DNA of 33,199 bases from WS-11 sp035275545 (GTDB lineage Bacteria; Eisenbacteria; RBG-16-71-46), in contig DATEMP010000083.1 of NCBI GenBank assembly GCA_035275545.1, forward strand, positions 1-33,199, written 5' to 3'. The stretch's first letter is position 1. Every line of letters starts with the position of its first letter. Below are positions 9,061 through 19,090 of this stretch, piece after piece. The translations under genes and the position numbers were made by a program. The notes beneath the pieces are model-generated. The model saw only the letters and a program-made list of their open reading frames with translations. It was not told where the DNA came from and searched no databases.

Positions 9061-9080
9061 GTTGAAGTGCGCCCTTCAAC
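9061..9080 (-). promoter_or_regulatory. Inverted repeat just upstream of the patatin gene ribosome site
   Basis: GTTGAAG (9061-9067) and CTTCAAC (9074-9080) are exact 7-bp complements around a 6-base spacer. The element ends 14 bases before the ATG at 9046, next to the Shine-Dalgarno GGAGAG. It could be an operator for a DNA-binding repressor or an RNA hairpin that limits translation. The symmetry is seen; the function is inferred. Confidence 0.35.
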
Positions 9081-9213
9081 AGCGTGAACGACGTTGCGCA
9101 GGAATTCCGAGGCGAGCCGCTCGTGCCGCGGGGGTGCGGCCATCGGGGTTGGGGTGGCTGCGGCCTCGGTCCGTGTCAACCCTGCTTCGGTCTTCCCTCG
9201 AACCGTGGGCGGA

Positions 9214-9242
9214 ACGGTAGACGCACGTCCAGGGTGGGTCAA
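9214..9242 (-). promoter_or_regulatory. Possible promoter for the patatin-nitrilase operon
   Basis: On the minus strand TTGACC (9237-9242) and TACCGT (9214-9219) are separated by 17 bases. The -35 matches consensus well and the -10 poorly. It sits about 25 bases after the uvrA stop and would give a leader of roughly 160 bases before the patatin ATG. Confidence 0.3.
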
Positions 9243-9266
9243 CAGGGAAAACCGGCCGTGTTCCCG

Positions 9267-12065
9267 TCAGGACGCTGCGTGGGCGGGTGTTGTCGGACCC
9301 CCGCTGAGGAATCTTCCGGTCCACGACGCCTCGACCTTCGCGATCGCCTCGGGCGGCCCCTCGGCGACCAGCTCGCCGCCGCGATCGCCGCCGTCGGGAC
9401 CCAGGTCGACCACCCAGTCGCTGTTCCGGATCACGTCCAGGTTGTGCTCGACCACCACCACCGTGTCGCCGCGGCCGATGAGATCGCCGAGGACGTCGAG
9501 CAGCCGCTGCACGTCGACGTAGTGGAGGCCGACGGTGGGCTCGTCGAGCAAATAGAGCCCCGCCCCTTCGCCCGGCTCCGACAGCTCCTGCGCGATCTTC
9601 AAGCGCTGCGCCTCGCCGCCCGAGAGCTGCGGCGCGGGCTGGCCGAGCCTCAGGTAGCCGAGCCCGACGCGGCGCAGGGTCATGAGCCTCTTGGTGAAGC
9701 GCGGCTCGCGTGCGAAGTGCTCGAACGCCTGGTCGACCGTGAGGTCCAGCGCCTCGCGGATGTTGACGCCGCGGTACCGCACCTCGAGCACCTCGCGGCG
9801 GAACCGGTCCCCGCCGCACATCTCGCACGGCACCAGGAGATCGGCGAGGAACACCATCTCGATCGTGACCGACCCCGCCCCCTCGCAGTGCTCGCAGCGT
9901 CCGCCCGCGGTGTTGAACGAGAACGCCCCGTCCTTGAGCCCGCGCGCGAGTGCCGCCGGCTGGCGCGCGTACACCTCGCGCAGCGCCGCGTAGGCGCCCA
10001 GGTAGGTGACCGGGCAGGAACGCGGCGATTTGCCGATCGGCGACTGGTCCACCATGACCACGCGCTTCACCGCGTCGAGCCCGCGCACCGCCTGGTGGGC
10101 GCCGGGCTCCTCGACACCGGCCGCCTCGCCGAGCGCCCGCCGCGCGGCGCGATGGAGCACCTCCTCGACCAGGCTGCTCTTCCCCGAGCCCGAGACACCG
10201 GTCACCGAGGTGAGGCGCCCCACCGGGAAGCGTGCCGTCACGTTCTTGAGGTTGTGATGAGCGGCCCCCTCGACGGTGATGAACCGGTCCGGCCGACCGG
10301 CGTTTCGCTCGCGCGTCACCATCTTCTCGCCGATCAGGTAGCGCGCGGTCTCGGTGCCGGCGGTCGAGAGCGCCTCGCCGCCGGGTCCGGCGTAGAGCAC
10401 GCGCCCGCCCTGCTCGCCCGCCGCCGGGCCGAGGTCGACCACGTGCTGGGCGGCGCGCATGAGCAGCGGCTCGTGCTCGACCACCACCAGCGTGTTGCCC
10501 CGCGCCGCCAGCTCGTCGAGCAGCGCCGCGAGCCGCTCGCTGTCCCGCGGGTGGAGTCCCACGGTCGGCTCGTCGAGCACGTAGAGCGTGTCGGCGAGGT
10601 TGGCACCCAGCGCGTTCGCGAGCTCGATCCGCTGCGCCTCGCCTCCCGAGAGGGTGCGCGTGAGCCGGTCGAGCGTCAGGTAGCCGAGATCGACGCGCAG
10701 CAGGAAGCGCAGGCGCGACTCGATCTCGATCCGCACCGGCCCGGCGATCGCGCGCTCGCTCTCGCCGAACGCGAGCGTCGCGAGCCAGGCGTCGATCTCC
10801 GCCACCGTGCGCGCGCACACGTCGGCGATCGAGAGCCCGCCGAGGGTGACGCGCAGCGCCTCGGGGCGCAGCCGCCGGCCCTGGCACGCTTCGCACGAGA
10901 GCGAGCTCTGGTAGCGCTTGACGATGAACCGGTTCCCCGCCTTGTAGGACTTCTGCTGGAGCCGCTGGAGGAACGGGATCGCACCCCGGAATCCTTCGCC
11001 GCCCTCGATCAGCAGCTTCCGGTGCGCGGCGGCGAGCTTCCTCCAGGGCGTGTCGAGCGGGATGCCGCGCTCCTTCGCGAGCTTCTCGAGCCGCGGCCAG
11101 AACACCCGGCGCCACGAGCGCGCCCACGGATCGAGCGCTCCCGCGCGCAGCGTCTTCCCCGGGTCCGGGACGATCCGGTCCTCGGTGAAGGTGAGCACGT
11201 TGCCGAAGCCGCGGCAGGTCGGGCACACCCCGAGCGGACTGTTGAACGAGAACAGCGCGGGCTCGGGCCGCATCGCCGCCGCGCCGCAGTGGGCGCACTC
11301 CCAGCGCTCGCTCCGGCGCTCGCGGTCGCGCGCCCCGAGCTTGAGCTCGAGCCGCCCCTCGCCGCGCCGGAACGCCTGCTCGCAGGAATCGACCAGCCGC
11401 TGGGTCTCCTCGGGCCGCCAGGTGAACCGGTCCACCACCACCAGCGCCTGCTTCGTGCCGCGCGCGAGCTTGGGCAGCGGCTCGAGCGGCACCACCTCCT
11501 CGCCCTTGAGAATCCGCGTGTATCCGGCGGTGAGCAGGTGGCCCGCCTGCTCGGCCCACGCCAGCCGCTCGGAGAGCGCGACCGGCGCCAGCACCAGCAG
11601 CGTCTCCCCCGCCGGCCAGTCCGCGGTCTCGCGCGCGATCGTCTGCGGCGTGTCGGCGGTGACCGGCCGGCCGCAGTTGCCGCAGTGCACCGTGCCGAGC
11701 CGGGCGAACAGGAGCCGCAGGTAGTCGTGGATCTCGGTCGCGGTGCCGACCGTGGAGCGCGCGCTGCGCGCCGCACCCACCTGGCGGATCGCGACCGCGG
11801 GTGTCAGCCCGTGGATCGCGTCCACGTCCGGCCGCGGCAGCCGGTCGAGGAACTGCTTGGCGTAGCTCGACACCGACTCGACGTAGCGCCGCTGCCCTTC
11901 GGCATAGAGCGTGTCGAAGGCGAGCGACGACTTGCCGGAACCCGACACGCCGGTGATGACCGTGAGCCGGCCGCGCGGCAGGTCGAGATCGATGTTCTTG
12001 AGGTTGTGCTGGCGGGCGCCGCGGATGCGGATCGCCGCGGGAGGCTCGGGGGCGATGTCGGTCAA
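9267..12065 (-). CDS. uvrA: Excinuclease ABC subunit A (UvrA)
   Basis: UvrA is the damage-sensing ATPase of nucleotide excision repair; as a dimer it loads UvrB at lesions. The 932-residue length is normal. Both ABC halves are present: Walker A GVSGSGKSS at residues 39-47 and again near 620, two LSGGEAQR signatures, and two LDEPTVGLH Walker B/D-loop motifs. The zinc-binding segments are visible, including ECAHCG..VCPTC in the first half and GRCEHCEG..VPCEMCGG around residues 720-752, the latter essential for DNA binding. RSTVGTATEIHDYLR is a family hallmark. The reading frame begins with TTG at 12065. No ATG or GTG lies between there and the conserved IRIRGARQHNLKN, so TTG is the best start despite a weak ribosome site. 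An extended -10 promoter lies about 45 bases upstream. Confidence 0.96.
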   Translation of the reverse strand: MTDIAPEPPAAIRIRGARQHNLKNIDLDLPRGRLTVITGVSGSGKSSLAFDTLYAEGQRRYVESVSSYAKQFLDRLPRPDVDAIHGLTPAVAIRQVGAARSARSTVGTATEIHDYLRLLFARLGTVHCGNCGRPVTADTPQTIARETADWPAGETLLVLAPVALSERLAWAEQAGHLLTAGYTRILKGEEVVPLEPLPKLARGTKQALVVVDRFTWRPEETQRLVDSCEQAFRRGEGRLELKLGARDRERRSERWECAHCGAAAMRPEPALFSFNSPLGVCPTCRGFGNVLTFTEDRIVPDPGKTLRAGALDPWARSWRRVFWPRLEKLAKERGIPLDTPWRKLAAAHRKLLIEGGEGFRGAIPFLQRLQQKSYKAGNRFIVKRYQSSLSCEACQGRRLRPEALRVTLGGLSIADVCARTVAEIDAWLATLAFGESERAIAGPVRIEIESRLRFLLRVDLGYLTLDRLTRTLSGGEAQRIELANALGANLADTLYVLDEPTVGLHPRDSERLAALLDELAARGNTLVVVEHEPLLMRAAQHVVDLGPAAGEQGGRVLYAGPGGEALSTAGTETARYLIGEKMVTRERNAGRPDRFITVEGAAHHNLKNVTARFPVGRLTSVTGVSGSGKSSLVEEVLHRAARRALGEAAGVEEPGAHQAVRGLDAVKRVVMVDQSPIGKSPRSCPVTYLGAYAALREVYARQPAALARGLKDGAFSFNTAGGRCEHCEGAGSVTIEMVFLADLLVPCEMCGGDRFRREVLEVRYRGVNIREALDLTVDQAFEHFAREPRFTKRLMTLRRVGLGYLRLGQPAPQLSGGEAQRLKIAQELSEPGEGAGLYLLDEPTVGLHYVDVQRLLDVLGDLIGRGDTVVVVEHNLDVIRNSDWVVDLGPDGGDRGGELVAEGPPEAIAKVEASWTGRFLSGGPTTPAHAAS

Positions 12066-12110
12066 GGAAGTCCCGGGGACGGAGGTGGCGCGGAGTGCTC
12101 GGCCCCCGGG

Positions 12111-12119
12111 ACTATAGCA
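12111..12119 (-). promoter_or_regulatory. Extended -10 promoter element upstream of uvrA
   Basis: The minus strand reads TGCTATAGT, an extended -10 (TGn plus TATAGT, five of six to consensus). It lies about 45 bases before the uvrA TTG and between the stop of the upstream giant gene and uvrA. No convincing -35 is present, as is usual for extended -10 promoters. I saw no obvious SOS box. Confidence 0.4.
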
Positions 12120-12140
12120 GGCGTGGGAACGCCCGCGGGC

Positions 12141-15100
12141 TCAGCGCACCACGCACGCCTTGGCGGTGAGCGCCCGATCCCCGTGCGTGAGGCGCACCAG
12201 GTAGACGCCGGCCGCAAGTCGACGCCCGCGGGCCAGCTCGATGCGATGCGGCCCCGCCTCCATCCTCGATAGATCCTCCCGGGCGACCAGCCGGCCGCGC
12301 AGATCGAACAGCTCGAGCGCGCCGGGTCGTACGGCCGGCAGCGTGAAGGCGATCCCGAGCTCCTTGATCGCTGGATTGGGTGACGCGCCCGCGAGCGAAA
12401 GCACCGCCGGGATCGGCACCGTCACCCACACCGGCGCGAGCACCTCTTCGGTCCCATCCTGCACCACCCGGAGCCGGTACCCGTAGCGCGTGCCGGGGAC
12501 GACATCCTGATCGCGGAACACGAGCTGGTCTTCCCCCTGGGCGCTCGCGGCTCCCATCACCGTCCACACGCCCTGCTCGCTGCTGCGCTCGACGCAGGCG
12601 GTCAGGGAGGCCGCGCCCTCGCCGAACCAGGTGAGGCGGACGTGGTCCGCTTCGGCTTCGACCGAGGCCAGCGACAGAGCCACCGGGGTCAGCTCATCGA
12701 TCCGGAGCTCCCACACCTCGTTCGAGTACAGGCTGTTTCCGAGCTGACCTCCGAACGTGACCATGCGGTGCCGCAGCGGGTCGTAGACCGAGGAGTGGAG
12801 CGATCGTGGAGACGGCGACGGCCCCGCCGTGAAGCGTCGCTCCCATCGCGGAACGCCGGAGAGTGTCAATGTCCAGACGTCCTCCAGCCGCTGGGTGGCG
12901 CTGTAGCCGCCGAACAACACCATCTCGTCCCGCAGGGCATGGTAGATCGCGGTGTGCTCGCGCCGGGGGCCGGGGGGCGCACCGATGGTGGTGATCGGAT
13001 TCCACGCCGGCCCGCCGCTCAGGCGCAGCTCCCAGAGGTCGTTGCGGAACGTGCCGCCGTCCCCGCCGAAGATCAGCACCCGGTCGCGCACCGGATCGTA
13101 GATCGCCGAGGCGTTCGCTCGCGCCGGCATCGGCGTCCCGGCCGGGGTCAGCTGCCGCCAGGTGCCGTTGGCGATCGGCGCGTACTCCCACACGTCGTTC
13201 AGGAGCGTGCCGTCGTACCCGCCGACCACCAGCATGCGCTGGCGCACCGGATCGTAGATCGCCGAGTGTCCCAGGCGCGGGCTGGGCCTCTCGCCGGGAG
13301 GCTCCATCCGGAACCACCACGAGACCGGCGATCGCGTCAGCACCCAGAGATCGTTCAGGTAGTCGTCGTAGAATCCACCGAAGATGAAGAGGTTGCCCGC
13401 CGGGTCGCACACCATGCTGTGCATCGTGCGCCGCAGCGGCACGGGGCCACCGGGCTGGAGCAGGTTCCAGCCCGAGTAGTTGCCCAGCGGCAGTGCCCAT
13501 GAGTCGCCGATGTACTCCCGCGCCCGTCCGCCGTAGAGGACCAGCTCGTCGCGCAACCCGTCGTAGACCGCGGCCTGGGCGGCGCGCGGATCCGGTGGCC
13601 CACCCGCGTTACCGAGCAGGCGCCAGGAGATGCTCGACGGCGAGCCCACCAGCACCTCGAACCGTCGCACCGACCACCCTTGCTGGTCCGTGAAGCCCGC
13701 CTGGCCGTTCGGCGGCAGGCCGTTCACGTAGTCGCACGGCCCCGCCCCGGCGGTGCGCATCGTGCTGCGAACCTCGACCGTGAACAGCCCCTCACGCGGC
13801 GGAAAGACGGTCAACGCGAACGTGTTGGTCTCATCGCCGATCGAATCCCATGCGGCATCCACGTACTCGGCCGCCAGGTACTGGGCCGTGACCGGCTGGC
13901 AATCGCGCCCCGGCAACGTGGCGCCCGCGGGGAACTCGCGATACCCGGGCGCGTCGCCGGTGGACCCGCTGGTGACGAACTGCGCGTCGCCCGCCTGATC
14001 GAGCGCGGGAAACGCGAAGACGATGCGCCCGTCGTCGCTCGAGGCTCCGTTGTTGCGGACCACGGCGGAGATGGTGAGCGGCTCGCCGATCGGGACGACG
14101 GCGCGGGAAACGACGACATCGGTCGTGAAGGTCGGCTGGGCTACCGCGGGGACGGCGTTCACCGTCACGATGTAGCGGCGCACCTCCCAGCCCTGCTGGT
14201 CGGCGTGCACCGATCCGAGGTAGGGCGTGGCGTTCACCATCGCGCACGGACCGGCGCCGATCGGGTGCATCGTGCCGCGCACCAGGATCTCGAACGTGCC
14301 GGGAAGGCGCGGACGCACCGTGAGGCTGCAGGCATTGCTCTCGACGGCGAACCCCTGCCAGTCGGCATCGACGTACTCCGCGACCAGGTAGCCGGCGGTC
14401 ATCGGCTGGCAATCGGCGCCCACCAACGGCGACCCGGCGGGCAGGAGCCGGTACCCTGTCGCATCGTTGGCGGTTCCGGTCACGATCCGCTGCCCATCGG
14501 CGGGGGTCGTGAGGCCCGGGAACGAGACCACGATGCGTCCATCGTCGCTGGGCGCGCCGTCGTTCCGTGCCGAGGCAATGATCGTCACCGACTGACCCAG
14601 ATCGATGGCGCCGGCCGAGATGTAGATGCCGGTCGGGAACACCGGGGTCGGCGGCGCCGGGCTGACGGTGATCAGGAAGCGGCGCACTTCCCAGCCCTGC
14701 TGGTCGACCGCGCCGGAGATCCCGTTCGGGGGCAGGCCGTTCACGTAGTCGCACGGCCCGGCGCCCATGGTGCGCATCGTGGCACGGACCTCGACCCAGA
14801 AGTCCCCGGCCACGCGGGGACGCACCCAGAGCTGGAGCGTGTTGCTCTCCCGCCCGATCCAATACCAGTTGTCGTCCGCGTACTCCGCGACCAGGTAGGA
14901 GGCGTCCACGGTCTGGCAGTCCCGGCCGAGCAGGGACGCGCCGGCGGGCAGGACGCGCAGCCCAGGCTCGTCTGCGCCCGAGCCACCGCCCACGCGCTCG
15001 GCGTCGAGCGAGTCCGTGAGACTCGGGAACGCGAAGACGATGCGGCCGTCGTCACTGTGGAGCCCGAGGTTGTTGACGGTGGCGGTGATCGACACCGTCT

Positions 15101-18100
15101 GCCCGGTCTGGATCACGGTCGACGAGAGGCTGACCGGGCCCAGAAACGCGGGCTCGGCGGCGACCGGAGCCGGCTTCACCCGGATGACGAATCGCTTCAC
15201 CGCCCAGCCCTGCTGATCGGTGAAACCGCCCTGGCCGTTGGCCGGCAGGTCGTTTACGTCCTCGCACGCGGCCCCGCCGGTCGTGTGCATCGTGCTGCGG
15301 ACGTCGACGACGAAGTCCCCCGGCGTGCGCGGCGTCACCACGGTGACGAAGGTGTTGGTCTCGGTGCCGATCCATTGCCAGTTGTTGTCCGCGTACTCCG
15401 CCACCAGATACGCGGCGCTCAGTGGCTGGCAGGTTCTGGAGGTCAGCGCGGATCCGGCGCGCAGGATGCGGACGCCCGGGTAGTCGTTGGGGGCGGTGGC
15501 GGTCACGCGCTGCGCGTCGAGCGTGTCGGTCAGGGCGGGGAACGAGAACACGATGCGCCCGTCGTCGCTCGCCATGCCGAGATTCCGGACGCTCGCCGCG
15601 ATCGTCACCGTCTCGCCCAGGATGATGGAGTCGGCGGACACCGTGACCGCGCCGTTGAACGACGGGTCGGGCGCCACCGGAGGCGGGTTCACCGTGACCG
15701 AGTAGCGGTTCACGGGCCAGCCCTGCTGGTCGAAGAATCCCAGCTCCCCGTTGACGGGCACGCGGTTCACCAGGACACACGGCGCCGCGCCGGCCGTGTG
15801 CATGGTGCCGCGAGCGTAGAAGGTGAAGGTTCCGAGCGCGCGCGGCCGCGCGATCACCTCGAATGAGTTCACCTCGAGCCCGATCGGCTGCCAGCTGCTG
15901 TCCGCGTACTCCGCCACCAGGTACGAGGCGGCGACCGTGGCGCATGCCGTGTCCGTGAGCGCGGATCCCGATGGAAACAGCCGGAACCCGGGCGCATCCC
16001 CGCCCGCGTTCGACGTGACCAGCAGCGCGTCGCCGGGATCCGTGAAGGCCGGGAAGGACATCACCACGCGGCCGTCGTCGCTGATCGCGCCGAGGTTCTG
16101 GGCGGAAGCGGTGATCCGCAGCTCCTCGCCGAGCGTGATGCTCTGCGCCGAGAGGCTCACGCCCACGTTTGGATCGGCCTCGACGGGCGTGCCGGCGACC
16201 TGGACGATGAAGCGGCCGACCGTCCACCCCTGCTGGTCGGTGATGACCGTCTGAGGGCCGTTCGGGATCGCGCTCGTGTAGTCGCAGGGGTCGCCGCCGA
16301 CGGAGCGCATGGTGCTGCGCACGTCGATGCTGAATACGCCCGAGGTCCGGGGCCGCACGGTGACGCGGAACGTGTCGGTCTCGGCGCCGAGCCCCGGCCA
16401 GTCGGAATCGACGTACTCGGCGACCAGGTAGTCGGCAGTCATCGGCTGGCAATCCCGATCGAGGAGCGCGCTGCCGCGCGGGACCAGGCGAAAGCCGGGC
16501 ACGTCCCCGGCCGACGTGCTGCTCGCACGCTGGAAGTCCGAGGGGTCGGTGAGGTCCTTGAAGGAGAAGACGATGCGACCGTCGTCGCTCGCGGCGCCGT
16601 CGTTCCTCACGATCGCCGTGATCGTCACCGGCTGGCCGACCGCGACCGAGGCGGGCGATACGGACATGCTGGCCGTGAAGGTGGGGTGCGCCTCGGGGGC
16701 GCCCGGGGCCGCGGTGATCGCGGCCAGGCTCGTCTGCGGCTGCCCTCCCAAGGTGGAGAATCCGCCGCCCGCGTAGACCGTGCCGTCGCCGGCCCACAGC
16801 TCGTCGACATAGCCATTGGCGTCGGGATTCCACAGCGTCGCGGTGCCGGTGACCGGATCCAGAGCCGCGAGGCGGTTGCGGGCGACGCCGCCGATGGTGG
16901 TGAACTCCCCACCCGCATAGATGGCCCCGGCGTCCGCCACCAGCGAATTGACGGTACCGTTCACACCCGGGTTCCACGCGGTCGCGGAGCCGGTCGTGGC
17001 GTCCAGCGCCGCCAGGCCTTGTCGTGACTGGCCGCCGATCGTGGAGAACCCGCCACTCGCATAGAGGGTGTTCCCGCTGAGCGCCAGGGCCTGCACGGCG
17101 CCGTTGGCGCCCGGATTCCACGTGGTAGCCCGGTCGTTGATGGTATCGAGCGCCGCGATGTTGGTGCGCGGAACACCTCCCATGAGATTGAACTGGCCGC
17201 CGACGTAGAGCACGCCACCGCTCAGGACCATCGCGTTGATACTGCCCGCGTCCGGGTTCCAGGCCAGTGGCGCGCCGCTGGTGGGATCGACGGCGGCGAG
17301 GCCGTTGCGCGACAGGAGGCCGACGCGCCGGAACGAACCGCCGATGTACACGCGGTCGCTGCCGGCGATGATCGTGCGCACGGCACCGTCGGTATTCGGG
17401 TTCCACGGCGTGGCGCTGCCGTCAGCGGCACTCAAGGCTGCGACGTTGTTGCGCCCCTGGCCGCCGATGTACTGGAAGACCCCGCCGGCGTAGACCGTTC
17501 CGCCGCTCACGGCCAGCGCCATGACCGTGGAGCTCGCGGTCGGCCACGAGGCGCTCGGGTTCCAGCCGGTGGCGATTCCGGTGTTCGCGTCGAGCGCGGC
17601 GATGCTGTTGCGGATCACGCCCCCAATGATCGTGAACGGCCCGCCGGCGTAGATGGTGTTGCCGTTGGCCGCGACCGCGTAGGTCGTCGCGCTGCCCGGG
17701 CTGGGATCCCACGGCGCCGCGAGGCCGGTGGCCGAGTCCACCGCTGCGAGGGCTCTGCGATTCTGACCCCCGATGCGTGTGAACTCTCCCGCGGCGTAGA
17801 CGGTGCTCCCCCGCACCGCCACGGACAGCACCGCCCCGTTGGGATCGGGACTCCAAATCGGCGTGGCACTGGCGCTGTCGATCGCGGCCAGGTGGCGGTA
17901 GACGCTGCCGCCGATGGTCGAGAAATTGCCGCAGACGTAAATGGAACGGCCACGGGCGACCAGGCCCAGGACGGTGCCGTTGACCGACGGGTTCCACACC
18001 GTCGCCGCGCCGTTCCCACGGTCCAGGGCGGCGAGGCGATTGCGGACCTGCCCACCCACGAAACCGAACTCGCCTCCCACGTAAACGGTGGTCGCGCTCA

Positions 18101-18869
18101 CGGCGATCGCCCGCACGCTCGAATTGAACGAAGGTCCCCAGTTGAGCAGGCCGTCGTTCGTGACGTCGACCGCCGCGATCCTGCCCCGGGTCTGGCCCGC
18201 GAAGGTCGTGAAATCCCCGCCGAGGTAGAGAGTCCCGGCGTCGACGGTCAGCGTGCGCACCTCGCCGTTGACGCTCGGATTCCAGGAGTTGGCGACGCCG
18301 GTCGACAGGTCGATCGCGGCGAGCCCGCTGCGCCAGCGCATGCCGATCCACGTGAATGCCCCGCAGACGTAGAGCTTGTCGCCCGCGACCGCGAGCGATC
18401 TGACCACGCTGTTCGGGTTCGGGGCCCAGTCGGCGACGCTGCCATCGGCGAGGATGTGAGCGAGGTTGAAGCGCTCCAGCCCGCCGACCGCCGTGAACGC
18501 ACCGCCGATGATCCAGCCGCCCGCGCCGTCATCGACGACCGTCCAGACCTGGCCGGTCACCCTCGGAAACGACTGGATCGGATACCCGTTGACCGGGCTG
18601 AGCGCCGCGCCGCCTCCGGTCGCCGGCCCCACCTGCGTGAACGTGCCGCCGACGTAGATCGTGTTCCCGTCGCGAACCACAGCGTTCACCTGACCGTCGG
18701 TCACCCACAACGTGGGATCGGCGGTCTGGGCGAGGACGGTGACGGTCGCGAGCACGAGTGCGGCGGCGGTCATGGCACCGGCGCGGAGGGCGGAAATCAG
18801 TATCCCCGCGGTCGGACCATGGAAAGCGGCCCGGCCGATCGACCGTCGTGGGGAGTCGATCGAAACCAC
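12141..18869 (-). CDS. Giant secreted protein: 14 Rax2-like propeller repeats, six cysteine-paired beta-sandwich repeats, six Kelch repeats, Fn3, sorting tail
   Basis: The protein has about 2240 residues. A hydrophobic stretch (MTAAALVLATVTVLAQ, encoded near 18773-18726) is the signal peptide. About 18700-16690 encodes fourteen repeats of about 48 residues with the pattern YVGGxFTxIGG..RNxLAALDxxTGxATxWNPxxNG, consistent with two seven-bladed propellers. About 16690-13640 encodes six repeats of about 155 residues (NDGxxSDDGRIVFSFP .. DCQP .. YLVAEYxD .. GPC .. DQQGW). About 13635-12700 encodes six Kelch blades (HSAIYDPxRDRxxxFGG), then Fn3, then a FlgD-like tail (ASPNP, LFDLRGRLVA) ending AKACVVR. 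It is probably a cell-surface or secreted binding protein; its ligand is unknown. The start is uncertain: GTG 18869 has AGGA 4 bases upstream, but GTG 18914 and ATG 18773 are possible. Its halves resemble the two neighbouring genes respectively. Confidence 0.85.
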   Translation of the reverse strand: MVSIDSPRRSIGRAAFHGPTAGILISALRAGAMTAAALVLATVTVLAQTADPTLWVTDGQVNAVVRDGNTIYVGGTFTQVGPATGGGAALSPVNGYPIQSFPRVTGQVWTVVDDGAGGWIIGGAFTAVGGLERFNLAHILADGSVADWAPNPNSVVRSLAVAGDKLYVCGAFTWIGMRWRSGLAAIDLSTGVANSWNPSVNGEVRTLTVDAGTLYLGGDFTTFAGQTRGRIAAVDVTNDGLLNWGPSFNSSVRAIAVSATTVYVGGEFGFVGGQVRNRLAALDRGNGAATVWNPSVNGTVLGLVARGRSIYVCGNFSTIGGSVYRHLAAIDSASATPIWSPDPNGAVLSVAVRGSTVYAAGEFTRIGGQNRRALAAVDSATGLAAPWDPSPGSATTYAVAANGNTIYAGGPFTIIGGVIRNSIAALDANTGIATGWNPSASWPTASSTVMALAVSGGTVYAGGVFQYIGGQGRNNVAALSAADGSATPWNPNTDGAVRTIIAGSDRVYIGGSFRRVGLLSRNGLAAVDPTSGAPLAWNPDAGSINAMVLSGGVLYVGGQFNLMGGVPRTNIAALDTINDRATTWNPGANGAVQALALSGNTLYASGGFSTIGGQSRQGLAALDATTGSATAWNPGVNGTVNSLVADAGAIYAGGEFTTIGGVARNRLAALDPVTGTATLWNPDANGYVDELWAGDGTVYAGGGFSTLGGQPQTSLAAITAAPGAPEAHPTFTASMSVSPASVAVGQPVTITAIVRNDGAASDDGRIVFSFKDLTDPSDFQRASSTSAGDVPGFRLVPRGSALLDRDCQPMTADYLVAEYVDSDWPGLGAETDTFRVTVRPRTSGVFSIDVRSTMRSVGGDPCDYTSAIPNGPQTVITDQQGWTVGRFIVQVAGTPVEADPNVGVSLSAQSITLGEELRITASAQNLGAISDDGRVVMSFPAFTDPGDALLVTSNAGGDAPGFRLFPSGSALTDTACATVAASYLVAEYADSSWQPIGLEVNSFEVIARPRALGTFTFYARGTMHTAGAAPCVLVNRVPVNGELGFFDQQGWPVNRYSVTVNPPPVAPDPSFNGAVTVSADSIILGETVTIAASVRNLGMASDDGRIVFSFPALTDTLDAQRVTATAPNDYPGVRILRAGSALTSRTCQPLSAAYLVAEYADNNWQWIGTETNTFVTVVTPRTPGDFVVDVRSTMHTTGGAACEDVNDLPANGQGGFTDQQGWAVKRFVIRVKPAPVAAEPAFLGPVSLSSTVIQTGQTVSITATVNNLGLHSDDGRIVFAFPSLTDSLDAERVGGGSGADEPGLRVLPAGASLLGRDCQTVDASYLVAEYADDNWYWIGRESNTLQLWVRPRVAGDFWVEVRATMRTMGAGPCDYVNGLPPNGISGAVDQQGWEVRRFLITVSPAPPTPVFPTGIYISAGAIDLGQSVTIIASARNDGAPSDDGRIVVSFPGLTTPADGQRIVTGTANDATGYRLLPAGSPLVGADCQPMTAGYLVAEYVDADWQGFAVESNACSLTVRPRLPGTFEILVRGTMHPIGAGPCAMVNATPYLGSVHADQQGWEVRRYIVTVNAVPAVAQPTFTTDVVVSRAVVPIGEPLTISAVVRNNGASSDDGRIVFAFPALDQAGDAQFVTSGSTGDAPGYREFPAGATLPGRDCQPVTAQYLAAEYVDAAWDSIGDETNTFALTVFPPREGLFTVEVRSTMRTAGAGPCDYVNGLPPNGQAGFTDQQGWSVRRFEVLVGSPSSISWRLLGNAGGPPDPRAAQAAVYDGLRDELVLYGGRAREYIGDSWALPLGNYSGWNLLQPGGPVPLRRTMHSMVCDPAGNLFIFGGFYDDYLNDLWVLTRSPVSWWFRMEPPGERPSPRLGHSAIYDPVRQRMLVVGGYDGTLLNDVWEYAPIANGTWRQLTPAGTPMPARANASAIYDPVRDRVLIFGGDGGTFRNDLWELRLSGGPAWNPITTIGAPPGPRREHTAIYHALRDEMVLFGGYSATQRLEDVWTLTLSGVPRWERRFTAGPSPSPRSLHSSVYDPLRHRMVTFGGQLGNSLYSNEVWELRIDELTPVALSLASVEAEADHVRLTWFGEGAASLTACVERSSEQGVWTVMGAASAQGEDQLVFRDQDVVPGTRYGYRLRVVQDGTEEVLAPVWVTVPIPAVLSLAGASPNPAIKELGIAFTLPAVRPGALELFDLRGRLVAREDLSRMEAGPHRIELARGRRLAAGVYLVRLTHGDRALTAKACVVR

Positions 18870-19046
18870 TGGGTCCTCGCGCCACCAGGGCGCGTGCGCC
18901 GGCCATGGCTGCACCGAGATAGGGTGCGGGCGCGGTCAAGGAGGGGGATCGCGCCAAGAGGAAGACTACACCCCGCGCGGCGGGGCCCAAAGCCTATCGG
19001 GTTCTCAGGCCTTCATATCACGTTGTGTAATGCTAAACGACCGGCA

Positions 19047-19087
19047 GAGTGCACGATCGCGAATACAATTGGTGCTGGAGTGCACGA
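19047..19087. repeat. Short direct repeat in the gap between two giant genes
   Basis: GAGTGCACGA occurs at 19047-19056 and 19078-19087, start to start 31 bases or about three DNA turns. Both copies contain the palindrome GTGCAC. They lie immediately after the stop of the 814-residue protein gene, in a locally AT-richer gap (18915-19090). Phasing would fit a protein-binding site, but chance is not excluded. Confidence 0.25.
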
Positions 19088-19090
19088 ACC

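Noticed and set aside
3600..9080. Insertion sequence or integrase-borne island around the patatin-nitrilase genes
   Set aside because: No transposase, integrase, tRNA or flanking direct repeats were recognised. Only base composition and gene type suggest transfer.
9245..9265. GGGAA / TTCCC hairpin just after the uvrA stop as a terminator
   Set aside because: Only five outer pairs plus scattered inner ones, with the T-run inside the hairpin rather than after it. It is too weak to call and overlaps a possible -35.
19015..19075. Promoter in the AT-richer gap before the giant protein gene
   Set aside because: No -35/-10 pair with acceptable spacing on the minus strand; the best candidates matched poorly.
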